64,000 nucleotides of DNA from Aliikangiella sp. G2MR2-5 (GCF_015687155.1 NZ_JADPQF010000001.1:1054001-1118000); one strand, 5' to 3'; positions 9,543 to 18,678 are shown, numbered from the stretch's first letter. Numbers and translations: made by a program. Notes: generated by a model from the letters alone, not told the origin.

Positions 9543-12263
9543 ATGAAAAACTTCTCACAGATAATAGTAAAACAAATAAAGCAAGCGATGCAGTTTGCCC
9601 TTTTAGTGACTCTGCTATTTGGCGCTGCGTCTCATGCATTTAATGAACATCCGAACGATATTAATCCTCTCTCTAGTGATTTAACCAGACCTGAGAAATC
9701 TCTGGGGACACCGACTTCGTTTCTGCAACAGATTGGTGCAAAGTCTGTTGTGAAAAGGGACCGAAGCGCGCATCAGCTAAACGTTCGGGTAGAGTTTTCT
9801 CACAGTAGTCAATTGCTTACTTTGCCGGATATTACCGGAGCTAACATTGATGTAGAGACCCAAAGTTTTTACTCAACCGGGGATGGGGGCTTGTCAATAG
9901 ATGGTCACCTGGTTGGCAGGCCTGACTCAGAATTTATTTTGCAAGGCGATGATGAAAAGCTTTACGGATGGGTTATCTTAAGGGATGAAGATGTTGCGTA
10001 TGAGTATAGAACCCACAATGGAGAACTCAACATCAGACAAATAGAAATCACCGATGTTCACCCGGTTTGTAATTTTAAAACTCATAGTCGTTCAGATATT
10101 TGGCAAATTCATTCACAGTCGCAGATTCAAACACAAGAGACTCGGGGACTGTCACTTAATAGCGCGCAACTTGCAGTAGCTCCTCCTCATATAGGTCCTT
10201 ATCCGGGAACTCATGTTGGACGACTGGAAAGCAAGCCTGGTTCCAGTTATGTCATCTTGCTTGACACCAGTAAAATCATGAGTGACGGAGTACCTTATGA
10301 CGTCTCCAAAGAATTTATCTGGACCACATGGCAAATAGTTGCTGCCAGCTTCTCGATGTTTGATGTGAATGTAACCACCAATCGTGCAGTTTATGACAAT
10401 GCAGCGGCGAGTCGGAGAGGTGGGGCAACCATGTATCGACAATCAGGTCGCTCCTCCTGCCATTTCGCATTTGGTACTTCAACTTTCTGTACTTTATATA
10501 AAGAAAGCGATGCCTATGGTCAGGGTCGTATCGCTGCTCATGAATTGGGGCATCTACTGCATCTTAGTCATGATGGTGGGAACCCGGGAGGAGAATACTA
10601 TAACGGTATTGCCGATTATCAGTGGGTACCTGTGATGGGAAATATCTGGATGGGGAATAACTGGCCAAATGCATTGTACCAGTGGAGTAAGGGAGAGTAT
10701 AACGGCGCATCGAATCGAGAAGATGATTTTGTACAGATGACGCGTTTCATTCCGTTTAAGTCAGATGATATTCCGGGTAGTAAAGGATTAGTAATTGACG
10801 CCAATGGAAACGTAAACGCGAGTGATAACGTCGGTTTGATTGAGCGTAATACCGATTATGATAACTATAGTTTTACCATTGGCTCAAGTGGTGGTCGAGT
10901 AAATCTAACGATCGATCGTGCGGAGCATATCGGCGGCGGAATGCTCGATGTTCAAGCCTATATTAAAGATGCTTCGGGAGCGACTATTGAGCAGTCAAAT
11001 CATTCGGTTGATCGTTCGGCTTCGTTTGATGTAAACCTTGCTGCTGGTAACTACACCCTGCAGATTAGTGGCGGAGCGGAAGGAACACCAGGCTGGGGGT
11101 TTTCTAATTACTCATCTTTGGGCTACTACCAGATCGAAGGAAGTATTACCGGGGCAGGCAATAGCGACGTGATACCGCAAATGACGAGTCCTGCTGATGG
11201 CGCAAGGTTAGGCGGAAGATCGCAACTTTTCAGCTGGGATGGCGGAAGTGCAGAATCTTTTAGAATTTCTGCCGGCTCATCACAAGGTGGTGAGGATTAC
11301 TATCCATTGTCGTCTGCTTCGGCAAGCACTTCTCATACGGTTACCGGGTTGCCCACCGATGGTTCTCTAGTTTATGTAACCCTGCATTATTTTATGAACC
11401 AGCAATGGTCACAGGCATATTATCAATACACCGCATATGATGACAGTACGAGTGGAGAAGCCGAGATCACCAGTCCAGTTAGTGGCAGTATACTCGATGG
11501 TGCTTCACAGGTGTTTAACTGGAAGCCTGGCGGTGCGTCTGCATTCTGGTTCTACGCTGGTTCATCGCAAGGTGCTAAGGATTACTTTAATAGCGGCAGC
11601 GAAGTTACAGGTACTTCACATACGGTTACCGGGTTACCGACGGATGGCTCAACAGTTTATATTACATTCTGGGCAAAAACGGATGGTAGCTGGTCACAGA
11701 AGCATTACACTTATGTAGCTTATGATGATAGCAATAGTGGTGAACTGGGCATTACCAGTCCTGTTGAAGGTTCTGTGCTTGATGGTTCGTCTCAGGTATT
11801 TACCTGGAATCCGGGAGGAGCATCGGTATTCTGGTTCTATGCCGGTTCCTCTCAAGGAGCTAAAGACTATTTTAGCAGTGGCAGTGAAGTGAGTGGGACT
11901 TCTCACACGGTAACAGGATTACCGACCGATGGCTCAAGGGTTTACATTACTTTCTGGTCGAAGACAAATGGCTCGTGGTCACAAATGCATTACACCTATA
12001 CAGCAGCAAGTAATGGAAGCGGTTGTACGTCCGCACCGTCAGTTCCTACTGGTCTGGCAGGCAATAGTAATCGAATTTATTGGAATGCAGCAGAGACGGC
12101 AAGCAGATACGATGTGCAATACTGGACAGGTAGTTGGACTGATCATGGTAGCACCGCATCGACTTCATATGAGCTGGGACTTTCCGGAACACAGTATGTC
12201 AGGGTACGTGCCACTAACCAGTGTGGTAGCAGCAATTATTCAAACTGGATTACAGTCAATTGA
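9543..12263 (+). CDS. Secreted metzincin-like zinc protease with three tandem C-terminal modules
   Basis: A secreted protease of 906 residues from this start. The ATG at 9543 opens a clean signal peptide (cut after the AxA-like site ASHA, about residue 33) and follows GGATGG; the frame extends to a TTG at 9477. The catalytic motif is H333-E-L-G-H337-L-L-H-L-S-H343, the zinc motif of metzincins, but the usual glycine three residues before the last histidine is a histidine. A methionine-containing segment (PVMGNIWMG) about 30 residues on may form the Met-turn. A PPC-like domain follows (about 420-535), then three modules of about 95 residues (near 542-636, 637-731, 732-820) sharing GLPTDGS and SSQG motifs, and a fibronectin III-like end (about 825-906). 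The modules probably bind substrate or cell surface. Confidence 0.85.
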   Translation: MKNFSQIIVKQIKQAMQFALLVTLLFGAASHAFNEHPNDINPLSSDLTRPEKSLGTPTSFLQQIGAKSVVKRDRSAHQLNVRVEFSHSSQLLTLPDITGANIDVETQSFYSTGDGGLSIDGHLVGRPDSEFILQGDDEKLYGWVILRDEDVAYEYRTHNGELNIRQIEITDVHPVCNFKTHSRSDIWQIHSQSQIQTQETRGLSLNSAQLAVAPPHIGPYPGTHVGRLESKPGSSYVILLDTSKIMSDGVPYDVSKEFIWTTWQIVAASFSMFDVNVTTNRAVYDNAAASRRGGATMYRQSGRSSCHFAFGTSTFCTLYKESDAYGQGRIAAHELGHLLHLSHDGGNPGGEYYNGIADYQWVPVMGNIWMGNNWPNALYQWSKGEYNGASNREDDFVQMTRFIPFKSDDIPGSKGLVIDANGNVNASDNVGLIERNTDYDNYSFTIGSSGGRVNLTIDRAEHIGGGMLDVQAYIKDASGATIEQSNHSVDRSASFDVNLAAGNYTLQISGGAEGTPGWGFSNYSSLGYYQIEGSITGAGNSDVIPQMTSPADGARLGGRSQLFSWDGGSAESFRISAGSSQGGEDYYPLSSASASTSHTVTGLPTDGSLVYVTLHYFMNQQWSQAYYQYTAYDDSTSGEAEITSPVSGSILDGASQVFNWKPGGASAFWFYAGSSQGAKDYFNSGSEVTGTSHTVTGLPTDGSTVYITFWAKTDGSWSQKHYTYVAYDDSNSGELGITSPVEGSVLDGSSQVFTWNPGGASVFWFYAGSSQGAKDYFSSGSEVSGTSHTVTGLPTDGSRVYITFWSKTNGSWSQMHYTYTAASNGSGCTSAPSVPTGLAGNSNRIYWNAAETASRYDVQYWTGSWTDHGSTASTSYELGLSGTQYVRVRATNQCGSSNYSNWITVN

Positions 12264-12708
12264 TATAGTCCCACCTAAATAAAGCGTCCGCCACAGTGTG
12301 GGCGTTTATCTAACTTGAATGCAGCTCTTAATTTAAAATTATTCGGTTACTAATTTAGTGAGGGCTAATGGAGTTTGACCTGGAACTGGTAATTTAAAGA
12401 TTTCAATCATATCTGAAGATCTGGATTATATAAGATACATACATTGTGACAATTTATCACACTTACCTGTTTTTACGCACTTACCTGTTTTTGCACTATT
12501 TTTACGAACTCCAAGCGTTAAATAGCTAACTGGTTGTCATTCGCGACAATTGCGTGCATTGTAATGTAAGAAAAGCTGCCCCATAATGCTTCCCCGAAAT
12601 ACCTGCAATGAGTTTAAAGTCGATAATATAGAATTCAGGTAATCTAAGCTAATTGTCATTTTGAATGATTTGCTATCAATCAAAAAAAATAAACAGGGAT
12701 TCCAGTCA
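12264..12708. other. Intergenic region with weak hairpin and 15-bp duplication
   Basis: A GC-rich hairpin at about 12281-12309 (CGCCACA / TGTGGGCG with a bulge) just after the protease stop is the likely terminator, ending in TTTATC. A 15-bp sequence, CACTTACCTGTTTTT, occurs at 12460-12474 and again at 12478-12492. The frame of the next gene extends up to a TTG at 12661 without need. Confidence 0.5.
12460..12492. repeat. 15-bp direct repeat with 18-bp period
   Basis: CACTTACCTGTTTTT is present twice without mismatch, separated by ACG. It is about 220 bases upstream of the serine hydrolase gene and may overlap its promoter. Confidence 0.85.
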
Positions 12709-14133
12709 ATGAAATTAAATCTAGCTTCACTCAAAATAATAACTGTTCTTCTTTTAACAACGAGCAGTGCATGGGGAGCAATCAGTGAAAAACAAAAAGC
12801 GCAAATAACACAAGAGATTGAAAATGTTATGGATGGCAAAGGTGCGCCTGTTGCTTCTGTTCTAATTGTGCAAAGGGGAGAGGTTGTATACAAAAATACG
12901 CTGGTCGATCCCAACTTTAAAACCCAGGTAAAACTTCCGAAAAATTCAAATCCTCGTTATAAAATTGGTTCAATTTCCAAGCAGTTTACTGCTGCATCTT
13001 TGTTGATTTTGCAAGACCAGGGCAAGCTGAGTGTTAAGGATCCGGTAGCCAAATGGTTTCCTGAATTGACAAATGCCGACAAGGTAACAATCGCAAACTT
13101 GCTCTCAATGACTTCTGGTTATCCGGATTATTGGCCTCATGATTATGTTTATAAGGATATGCTTTCAGATGTTGATAACAGCCGGGTTATAAAAAAATAT
13201 GCAATGCGTTCTGCAGACTTCTACCCCGGAGAGAAGTTCGAATATAGCAATACAAATTATCTTATTGCTGGCAGAATTGTTGAACAAGTTAGTGGCTTGC
13301 CGCTATATGACTTTATGAAAAAATATATTTTTCAACCACTAAAAATGGATACTGCGATAAGCGTAAATAATACAAGCCTTGCCGATATAGATACGCCTCG
13401 CTTTCTTCGCAATGCTATCGGTCCGATTAGAAATGCTCCCGAAGAAGGTAAAGGCTGGTTGTATTCGGCGGGCGACCTGGCTATGTCTGCCAGAGATCTT
13501 GCAAAATGGAATCAGGCGCTAATTGATGAGTCGCTACTCAGTAAATTTTCAATGAAACAATTTACTTCACAGTTTATTAATAATAACGGAATTGCGAATA
13601 GCTATGGGTTAGGAATTGCAGTCTCAAGGACAATGGGAACGAAATTGATTTCTCATTCGGGAGCTGTTTCAGGTTCGATTTCAATGAATCGAATTTATCC
13701 TGAGAAAAACACTTCAATTATAATGTTTTTTGCCGCGTATCCAGGCACCAGCAGTGAGCAATTTGGAGCAATATTCAAAATAGAAAAGATTATCTTATCT
13801 GATCTGGAGAAAAATAATGATAAAGATGATTCGAAGGTCGCTCTCAACAAAAAAGTAAAAAAAATACTGAAAGCGTTTCAGGCCGGTCGTATTGAACGAG
13901 CGCTTTTCTCTGAAAATGCGAACTTCTATTTTCAAAAGGAAGTTGTCGCAGATTTTGCTGAAAGCCTGAAAGGATTGGGGGAGCTGGTGTCGGTCGAAGA
14001 AAAAGCGACGGGCCATAGAGGCGGTATGTCTTACTACGCTTTCGATGCGAACTTTAAAAACGATTCATTAAGGATAGACTTAAGAGTACTCAGAAATGGA
14101 CTGATAGAACAGTTTGGTCTTTCAGCTAACTAG
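12709..14133 (+). CDS. Secreted serine hydrolase of the beta-lactamase / penicillin-binding protein family
   Basis: 474 residues from the ATG at 12709, chosen because it begins a signal peptide (cut near SSAWG-A, residue 23) and follows CAGGG. The serine hydrolase fold carries S88-I-S-K91 (catalytic serine and lysine), Y179-S-N, and H316-S-G in place of the KTG box. This set is typical of class C-like esterases and D-aminopeptidase relatives rather than true beta-lactamases, so antibiotic hydrolysis should not be assumed. After residue 370 follows a small C-terminal domain, common in this family. It acts in the periplasm or outside. Confidence 0.88.
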   Translation: MKLNLASLKIITVLLLTTSSAWGAISEKQKAQITQEIENVMDGKGAPVASVLIVQRGEVVYKNTLVDPNFKTQVKLPKNSNPRYKIGSISKQFTAASLLILQDQGKLSVKDPVAKWFPELTNADKVTIANLLSMTSGYPDYWPHDYVYKDMLSDVDNSRVIKKYAMRSADFYPGEKFEYSNTNYLIAGRIVEQVSGLPLYDFMKKYIFQPLKMDTAISVNNTSLADIDTPRFLRNAIGPIRNAPEEGKGWLYSAGDLAMSARDLAKWNQALIDESLLSKFSMKQFTSQFINNNGIANSYGLGIAVSRTMGTKLISHSGAVSGSISMNRIYPEKNTSIIMFFAAYPGTSSEQFGAIFKIEKIILSDLEKNNDKDDSKVALNKKVKKILKAFQAGRIERALFSENANFYFQKEVVADFAESLKGLGELVSVEEKATGHRGGMSYYAFDANFKNDSLRIDLRVLRNGLIEQFGLSAN

Positions 14134-14623
14134 TCCAGATACTTAATAAAGTAATGTTTGAGTTCCGGATATGAGCTTAAAATTCGCGCTTAGGCAAAAT
14201 TAGAGTAGGGAAAACGAAATCAAATTGGCGAGCGCGACTCGCCAGCCAAAAATGACTATAGGCTTTCCTTTAGACGTTCGATCTATTTGTTTCAAGTATC
14301 ACCCTCGGTTCTTTAGCAGTGAAGTAACTGTTTTTTAGTATTTTTCCATTTTTCTCATTGTTGTTATTTCCTGATTCTAAGCGCTATATTGCTGGTGTTT
14401 TGCCCGGTTCAGATGAGTGGCTAATTGCTTGTCGTTACCCTTAAAATAAAGACCGTTAAGTGAGAACAGTTATTATCGATTTATAAGATAAAACTTAACT
14501 ACAGAATTTGTAGTGCATGACTACATATTGAGTAGTATCAAAAGGTTTTCAGTTTCTGTAGTATTAATTTGTTGTTAACGAAATACACTAGTATTTTATG
14601 GTATATGCGCTAAGGGGGGCGAC
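14134..14623. other. Intergenic region with hairpin
   Basis: A hairpin at 14226-14244 (TGGCGAG, loop CGCGA, CTCGCCA) lies about 90 bases after the hydrolase stop and could end its transcript, although only a short A-rich run follows. The remaining 380 bases show no gene or clear signal. Confidence 0.45.
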
Positions 14624-15109
14624 ATGATTAGAAAAGCTAAAGTTGATGATTATGGTGTTATGGCAGAAATACACAATCGTTCAATCTCTGTGCTTTGCAG
14701 AAATCATTATTCAGCCGAATTTATTTCTGCCTGGGTTAGCAATCCTAAAATTGAGAAATATCGAAAACGGGAGCAGTCTGGATGTGAATTTTATGTCTAT
14801 GTTTGTGATAATCGAATTGCTGGATTTGTATCTGTTAACTGGCAGGAGTGCTTGCTGGAAGGCCTGTTTGTCGATCCGGATTTCTCGGGCAGAGGGGTTG
14901 CATCGGAATTAGTAAATTTTGTCTTTGATATGGCAGACAAAAATGCTAACGATCATTTTTACGTAGAGTCATCGTTAAATGCTGTCGGTTTCTATCGTAA
15001 AGCAGGTTTTGTTGAATATGGTAAAGGATACTTCAATGTTGCTGAAGCCGCAGAGACTGAATCGATATTGATGAAAGCAAATATCAAGCATCAAAATAGT
15101 CGATGTTAA
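14624..15109 (+). CDS. GNAT family N-acetyltransferase
   Basis: 161 residues with the GNAT fold: an N-terminal IRKAKVDDYGVMAEIHNRS segment, the strand LEGLFVDPDFSGRGVASELV carrying the acetyl-CoA loop (about residues 90-98), and the C-terminal NAVGFYRKAGF signature. It acetylates an unknown small molecule or protein in the cytoplasm. AAGGGGGG at 14612-14619 gives a good start. It shares little with the other acetyltransferase in the window (3918-4424), so they are not recent duplicates. Confidence 0.88.
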   Translation: MIRKAKVDDYGVMAEIHNRSISVLCRNHYSAEFISAWVSNPKIEKYRKREQSGCEFYVYVCDNRIAGFVSVNWQECLLEGLFVDPDFSGRGVASELVNFVFDMADKNANDHFYVESSLNAVGFYRKAGFVEYGKGYFNVAEAAETESILMKANIKHQNSRC

Positions 15110-15344
15110 ATGTCACTAAAGTCTATCTCTAACGGAAGCTTTTTGCGTAATGTTCGGTGAGATAGTTGTATTGAACGATTTACAATTCCTTGTCATAAAA
15201 TATATTTCATGAATTAAATTCGGATTGTGCCTAAACTTAGTTTTCGATCATTGCATTTGGGATCAGAAATTAAAAAACTATCTCAAGATCGTGGGTTTTT
15301 CATCAATAGTTTTAATAAACACAACCATATTATGGAGAGCGGAG

Positions 15345-15941
15345 ATGCCAAAGCACTTCTCGCAAATAACCACAGATCACAATGGAGAAATGATATTTTT
15401 CTCATCTCAAGATTCTATAATTGAATTTCTTGGTGGACCTCAAATTGAAAGTTATGAAGGCGTGTGCCTGGCATTGGTAATGATGTGGTTGGCGCAAGAT
15501 ACTTCCAAAACAAGTCCGCTCGCTGGAATTAGAAATAAAACCAGAGCCTGTAATTTGCAGAGTGAAATGGAGTCTGACTGGAGAGGTTTTGAAACGGTCG
15601 CTGCGAAAGGTCAGGAAGTTATTGCAAAGAATTTCTGGTGGAAGTCCGATCAGAAAGAAAATATCATGGGCGACACACCCTCAAAATATCTACTCAATGA
15701 TCCGTTAAATAGTCGTGACGGATTACATATCCTTGTTTTATATCAGGAGGAAGGCTCTGGTCACGCAATTGGTGTTTGGCGTTTTCCTTCTGGAGCGATA
15801 GCAATTTACGATCCGAATCAGGGCGCCTGTGTGCAAAGAGGTGAAAATCTTGAAGCTTTTCTACAGGACTTTATCGGACAAGTATACCCGGAGATGACGT
15901 CGTTTGCAGTGTGTAGTTGGTATTCTGAGCCAAATGACTAG
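15345..15941 (+). CDS. YopT/AvrPphB-like C58 cysteine peptidase domain protein
   Basis: 198 residues from the ATG at 15345, chosen for GGAG at 15334-15337; the frame extends upstream to 15225 but without a binding site. The sequence carries the three blocks of family C58: GVCLALVMMWL with C41, GSGHAIGVWR with H140, and IYDPNQG with D156. The 16-residue gap between H and D matches what I recall for YopT (H258, D274). Known members are effectors that cleave host proteins (YopT cuts prenylated Rho GTPases). Here there is no signal peptide and no secretion genes nearby, so the target and whether it is exported are unknown. A related papain-like fold of other function is the main alternative. Confidence 0.7.
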   Translation: MPKHFSQITTDHNGEMIFFSSQDSIIEFLGGPQIESYEGVCLALVMMWLAQDTSKTSPLAGIRNKTRACNLQSEMESDWRGFETVAAKGQEVIAKNFWWKSDQKENIMGDTPSKYLLNDPLNSRDGLHILVLYQEEGSGHAIGVWRFPSGAIAIYDPNQGACVQRGENLEAFLQDFIGQVYPEMTSFAVCSWYSEPND

Positions 15942-15971
15942 AGGATTCACAGTAAAGCTAGCCGCAAGCCG

Positions 15972-16009
15972 CTGGACAGGAAAGGTGGTTTTTATTCAAT
16001 CCTGTCCAG
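15972..16009. terminator. Perfect 10-bp inverted repeat after the C58 peptidase gene
   Basis: CTGGACAGGA (15972-15981) pairs with TCCTGTCCAG (16000-16009) across an 18-base loop, 30 bases after the stop. It has no T-run, so Rho-independent termination is uncertain; it may protect the 3' end. Confidence 0.5.
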
Positions 16010-16099
16010 TCCAAACCAATTGATTAATGCTTTGCAGGTAGTGAATGCTGGTTGACTTTCAGATCAACAATAGAAGAAAATCTGACCACTGGTGTGTTG

Positions 16100-16127
16100 G
16101 AAGATTGGAATTAGAAGATTGGAATAA
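16100..16127. repeat. 14-bp tandem duplication
   Basis: GAAGATTGGAATTA is followed at once by GAAGATTGGAATAA. It sits in the leader of the small membrane gene. A short open frame (16045-16227) across it overlaps that gene and is probably spurious. Confidence 0.8.
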
Positions 16128-16199
16128 AATCCCAACCTCCACGTTTTCTTATACAGACTACCTAATAAGATATTATATAAAATTTGAGGAAATTGATTT

Positions 16200-16397
16200 A
16201 TGGGAATTTCTATATGGGCTCTTGTGATTGTCTTTTTGATATGGTTAGCGCCTTTTATTGCGGTTGCAACGTCCGATAAAACAAGCGGATCTGAAAAGGT
16301 TGCCTGGCTATTGGGGATGGTTTTTATATCCTGGTTTGCCTGGATCTTCTATTTATTGCTTGCCCCACTTAAATCAAGCAGGGCTGAAAACGTGTAA
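16200..16397 (+). CDS. Small two-span membrane protein
   Basis: 65 residues: a first hydrophobic segment (about 4-25), a short loop SDKTSGSEK, then a tryptophan-rich second span (about 33-55) and a basic tail. The pattern resembles superinfection-immunity-like and PLDc_N-like small membrane proteins, but it is too short for a firm family call. GAGG at 16187-16190 supports the ATG. It lies 258 bases after the C58 peptidase gene on the same strand. Confidence 0.65.
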   Translation: MGISIWALVIVFLIWLAPFIAVATSDKTSGSEKVAWLLGMVFISWFAWIFYLLLAPLKSSRAENV

Positions 16398-16570
16398 CTC
16401 CTGTTTGCTTGTCCTCGGGGAATAAACAGTATTTTCTACTGCTTGTATTCGCTAGGCGCCACCAATATTCAAGTGGCGTCCAGATGCCCATGGTGGGCCT
16501 CTCACATTTTTATCCTGATGTGTCTTTTATAAAACCTGTCAATAAACGCTTTATTTTTGTGTAAAAAATT

Positions 16571-16592
16571 GAGATATCATTTGAAATATCTC
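16571..16592. promoter_or_regulatory. Perfect 7-bp inverted repeat, possible operator
   Basis: GAGATAT (16571-16577) and ATATCTC (16586-16592) flank an 8-base spacer, 76 bases before the start of the unknown 186-residue gene. No T-run follows, and the geometry suits a dimeric regulator. Two GC-rich hairpins lie just upstream (about 16455-16482 and 16485-16499). Confidence 0.4.
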
Positions 16593-16667
16593 TGGTCGGA
16601 CCTTTTTGTGTTTCGCAATCATCACTACAATTCGTCTCCCATTTGCATTCACATATAATTACTCCTG

Positions 16668-17228
16668 ATGAAGTTTATAAACACCGCCAACCACCTGGAT
16701 TACAATAAAAATAATCGTCTTTTACTACCGCAGATTGTTTGTGGATCTGCTGACTGGAAATTAATAGGGTTAAAGCACTCAATAATAAATTTCCTGTTAG
16801 AAAATGCTCAAACGCCGATTATTAGCAACCCTGCCTTCAATTCGCGAAGCTTCTACGTCATTTACCGCGACAGAGCAAAAACAGTGGCAGAAGAGTTTCG
16901 AGAAGCTTATGGCGGGGCTCTTTTATCTCATTCGGGAAGCTCTGTTTTAAAAGGCGTTAATTATCTGAGGAAGGCAGGGAAACTAGTGCCGCTATATAGC
17001 TACATTTATCGGAAGTCGGCAAGCAAAGCTCAAAAAGTGGGAAATCTCGCAAGAAATATAGAGGGCTCCAGAGTCGTGATAACCTTGAGTGCACATCCTG
17101 GGGCTTATCGAAGTGTGAACAATACTGTTTTACCGGATAAATCAATTATTCAGTGTGTCAATGGAACGACTTTTGGTGACCTTGCTGAAGTTATATGGCG
17201 TGGTGATCTGGGGCACGCTATTTTCTAA
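16668..17228 (+). CDS. Unknown protein, 186 residues
   Basis: I do not recognise this protein. It has no signal peptide or membrane span and looks soluble, basic and globular, with blocks such as YRDRAKTVAEEFREAYGG, a glycine/serine-rich SHSGSSVLKG and VVITLSAHPGAYRS. The ATG at 16668 has only a weak upstream site. It follows the small membrane gene on the same strand after 270 bases that contain inverted repeats, so it probably has its own promoter. Confidence 0.55.
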   Translation: MKFINTANHLDYNKNNRLLLPQIVCGSADWKLIGLKHSIINFLLENAQTPIISNPAFNSRSFYVIYRDRAKTVAEEFREAYGGALLSHSGSSVLKGVNYLRKAGKLVPLYSYIYRKSASKAQKVGNLARNIEGSRVVITLSAHPGAYRSVNNTVLPDKSIIQCVNGTTFGDLAEVIWRGDLGHAIF

Positions 17229-17496
17229 TGCTAGTTCAGGATTGAAATTTCGACTGCTACAAGCTGACCAGGTGACTAGTTGAGTATGCAAGCAGTTATC
17301 GATATCCAGATAGTTTATATTGAAAACTGCTGTAGTATTTACAATTGCCTTAAAAGTATTTAATTTCTAAAAGATAATTAAATGTTTTACAAAAGGTCTT
17401 GTTTTTCGCTTTTGAAAAAAAATAGCTAATGTTAAACCGATACAAGTAGCCGACTGGAATTTAAAATAAAAAGATTTTTAATTGAAGGGGAAAATG

Positions 17497-18438
17497 ATGA
17501 GCAGTTATGCAAAGTGGATTACAAGAGTTGCTTTGATATTTCTGGTATTTACCATGAATTCGCTTTCTGCAAAAAATGAAAAAACATTTATCGAGATACT
17601 GGGTGTTGCTCAGGATGCAGGCTATCCTCAGGCTGGTTGCTATCGACCTCATTGTCTTAAAGGTTGGAAAAAGCCTGAGTATAGACGAAGTGTTGTCTCA
17701 TTAGGTCTGGTGGATACCGTTAGCAAATCTAAATACCTGTTCGAAGCGACACCTGATCTTCCTGAACAGTTGTATCAACTTGAAAAAATTGTCTCGTCTG
17801 AAGAGTTTGACTTGAAAGGTATATTCCTTACACACGCACACATAGGTCATTATACAGGGCTAATGTATCTTGGCCACGAGTCGATGGGGGCGAGTGAAGT
17901 TCCCGTGTTTGCCATGCCAAGAATGAGCGAATTTTTGCGGAGTAACGGACCCTGGAGTCAATTGGTGAATTACAAAAATATCATGCTATATCCTCTTCAG
18001 GACTCCAGGCCCGAAAAGTTTTCGAATATAGAGGTAACGCCATTCAGCGTACCTCACAGAGAAGAATATTCAGAGGCTGTAGGCTTTCGAATTAAAGGTC
18101 CGAGCAAAACCGCGATTTTTATTCCTGATATAGATAAATGGTCCAGATGGGATATTAATATATCCGACTTAGTCAAAGAGGTTGACTATGCGATTATCGA
18201 CGCAACATTTTTTGACGGAACCGAGCTACCGGGTAGGGATATGTTAAAAGTGCCGCATCCATTTGTTGTTGAAAGCATGGACCTTTTTGAAAAATTATCG
18301 AACGAGGACAAAGCAAAGATCTGGTTTATTCATTTTAATCATTCTAACCCGCTATTGGAGGAGGGGAGCCAGCAAAGTCTGTTGGTAAGGAGTAAAGGAT
18401 TTAATATTGCAAAGGAAGGTGTGCGTTTGTTTTTGTAA
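17497..18438 (+). CDS. Exported PqqB-like metallo-beta-lactamase-fold hydrolase
   Basis: 313 residues from the ATG at 17497, six bases after GAAGGGG; an ATG at 17494 is the alternative. Residues 1-25 are a signal peptide (cut near LSA-K). The protein opens with LGVAQDAGYPQAGC and a second cysteine (C48, C53), a pattern close to PqqB, and carries the metal motif T-H113-A-H115-I-G-H118, where the usual aspartate of HxHxDH is glycine. Further histidines (SVPHREE, FIHFNHSNP) and the D in FIPDIDKW fit the fold. PqqB works in PQQ synthesis, but no pqqA, C, D or E gene is near and this copy is exported, so a different hydrolase role is likely. Confidence 0.8.
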   Translation: MSSYAKWITRVALIFLVFTMNSLSAKNEKTFIEILGVAQDAGYPQAGCYRPHCLKGWKKPEYRRSVVSLGLVDTVSKSKYLFEATPDLPEQLYQLEKIVSSEEFDLKGIFLTHAHIGHYTGLMYLGHESMGASEVPVFAMPRMSEFLRSNGPWSQLVNYKNIMLYPLQDSRPEKFSNIEVTPFSVPHREEYSEAVGFRIKGPSKTAIFIPDIDKWSRWDINISDLVKEVDYAIIDATFFDGTELPGRDMLKVPHPFVVESMDLFEKLSNEDKAKIWFIHFNHSNPLLEEGSQQSLLVRSKGFNIAKEGVRLFL

Positions 18439-18678
18439 CGGCACACCTAATACTGTTTGTATTTGAATGTCATCTGTTAGTCGAGGATATTGAGCCAGCA
18501 TAAACTGTGCCTTTGGTGTGAACCTTGGAGTAAAAATACGAATATGAGAACGCGATACTAAAATATCTAATTTTTGTGACGCTGTGCAAATATTATACGG
18601 CTAGAAGGGTATAGTATTAAGGTCAGGGCTTTCAGGATGACCCTGTTAAACCCGAATACTTTGAAGGAGTAATACTAA

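Noticed and set aside
12709-14133. Antibiotic-resistance beta-lactamase
   Set aside because: The SxxK, YSN and HSG set with the extra C-terminal domain is that of the broad serine hydrolase family; nothing shows beta-lactam hydrolysis.
16045-16227. 60-residue open frame overlapping the small membrane gene
   Set aside because: It crosses a 14-bp duplication and overlaps the better-supported gene at 16200, which has its own binding site.
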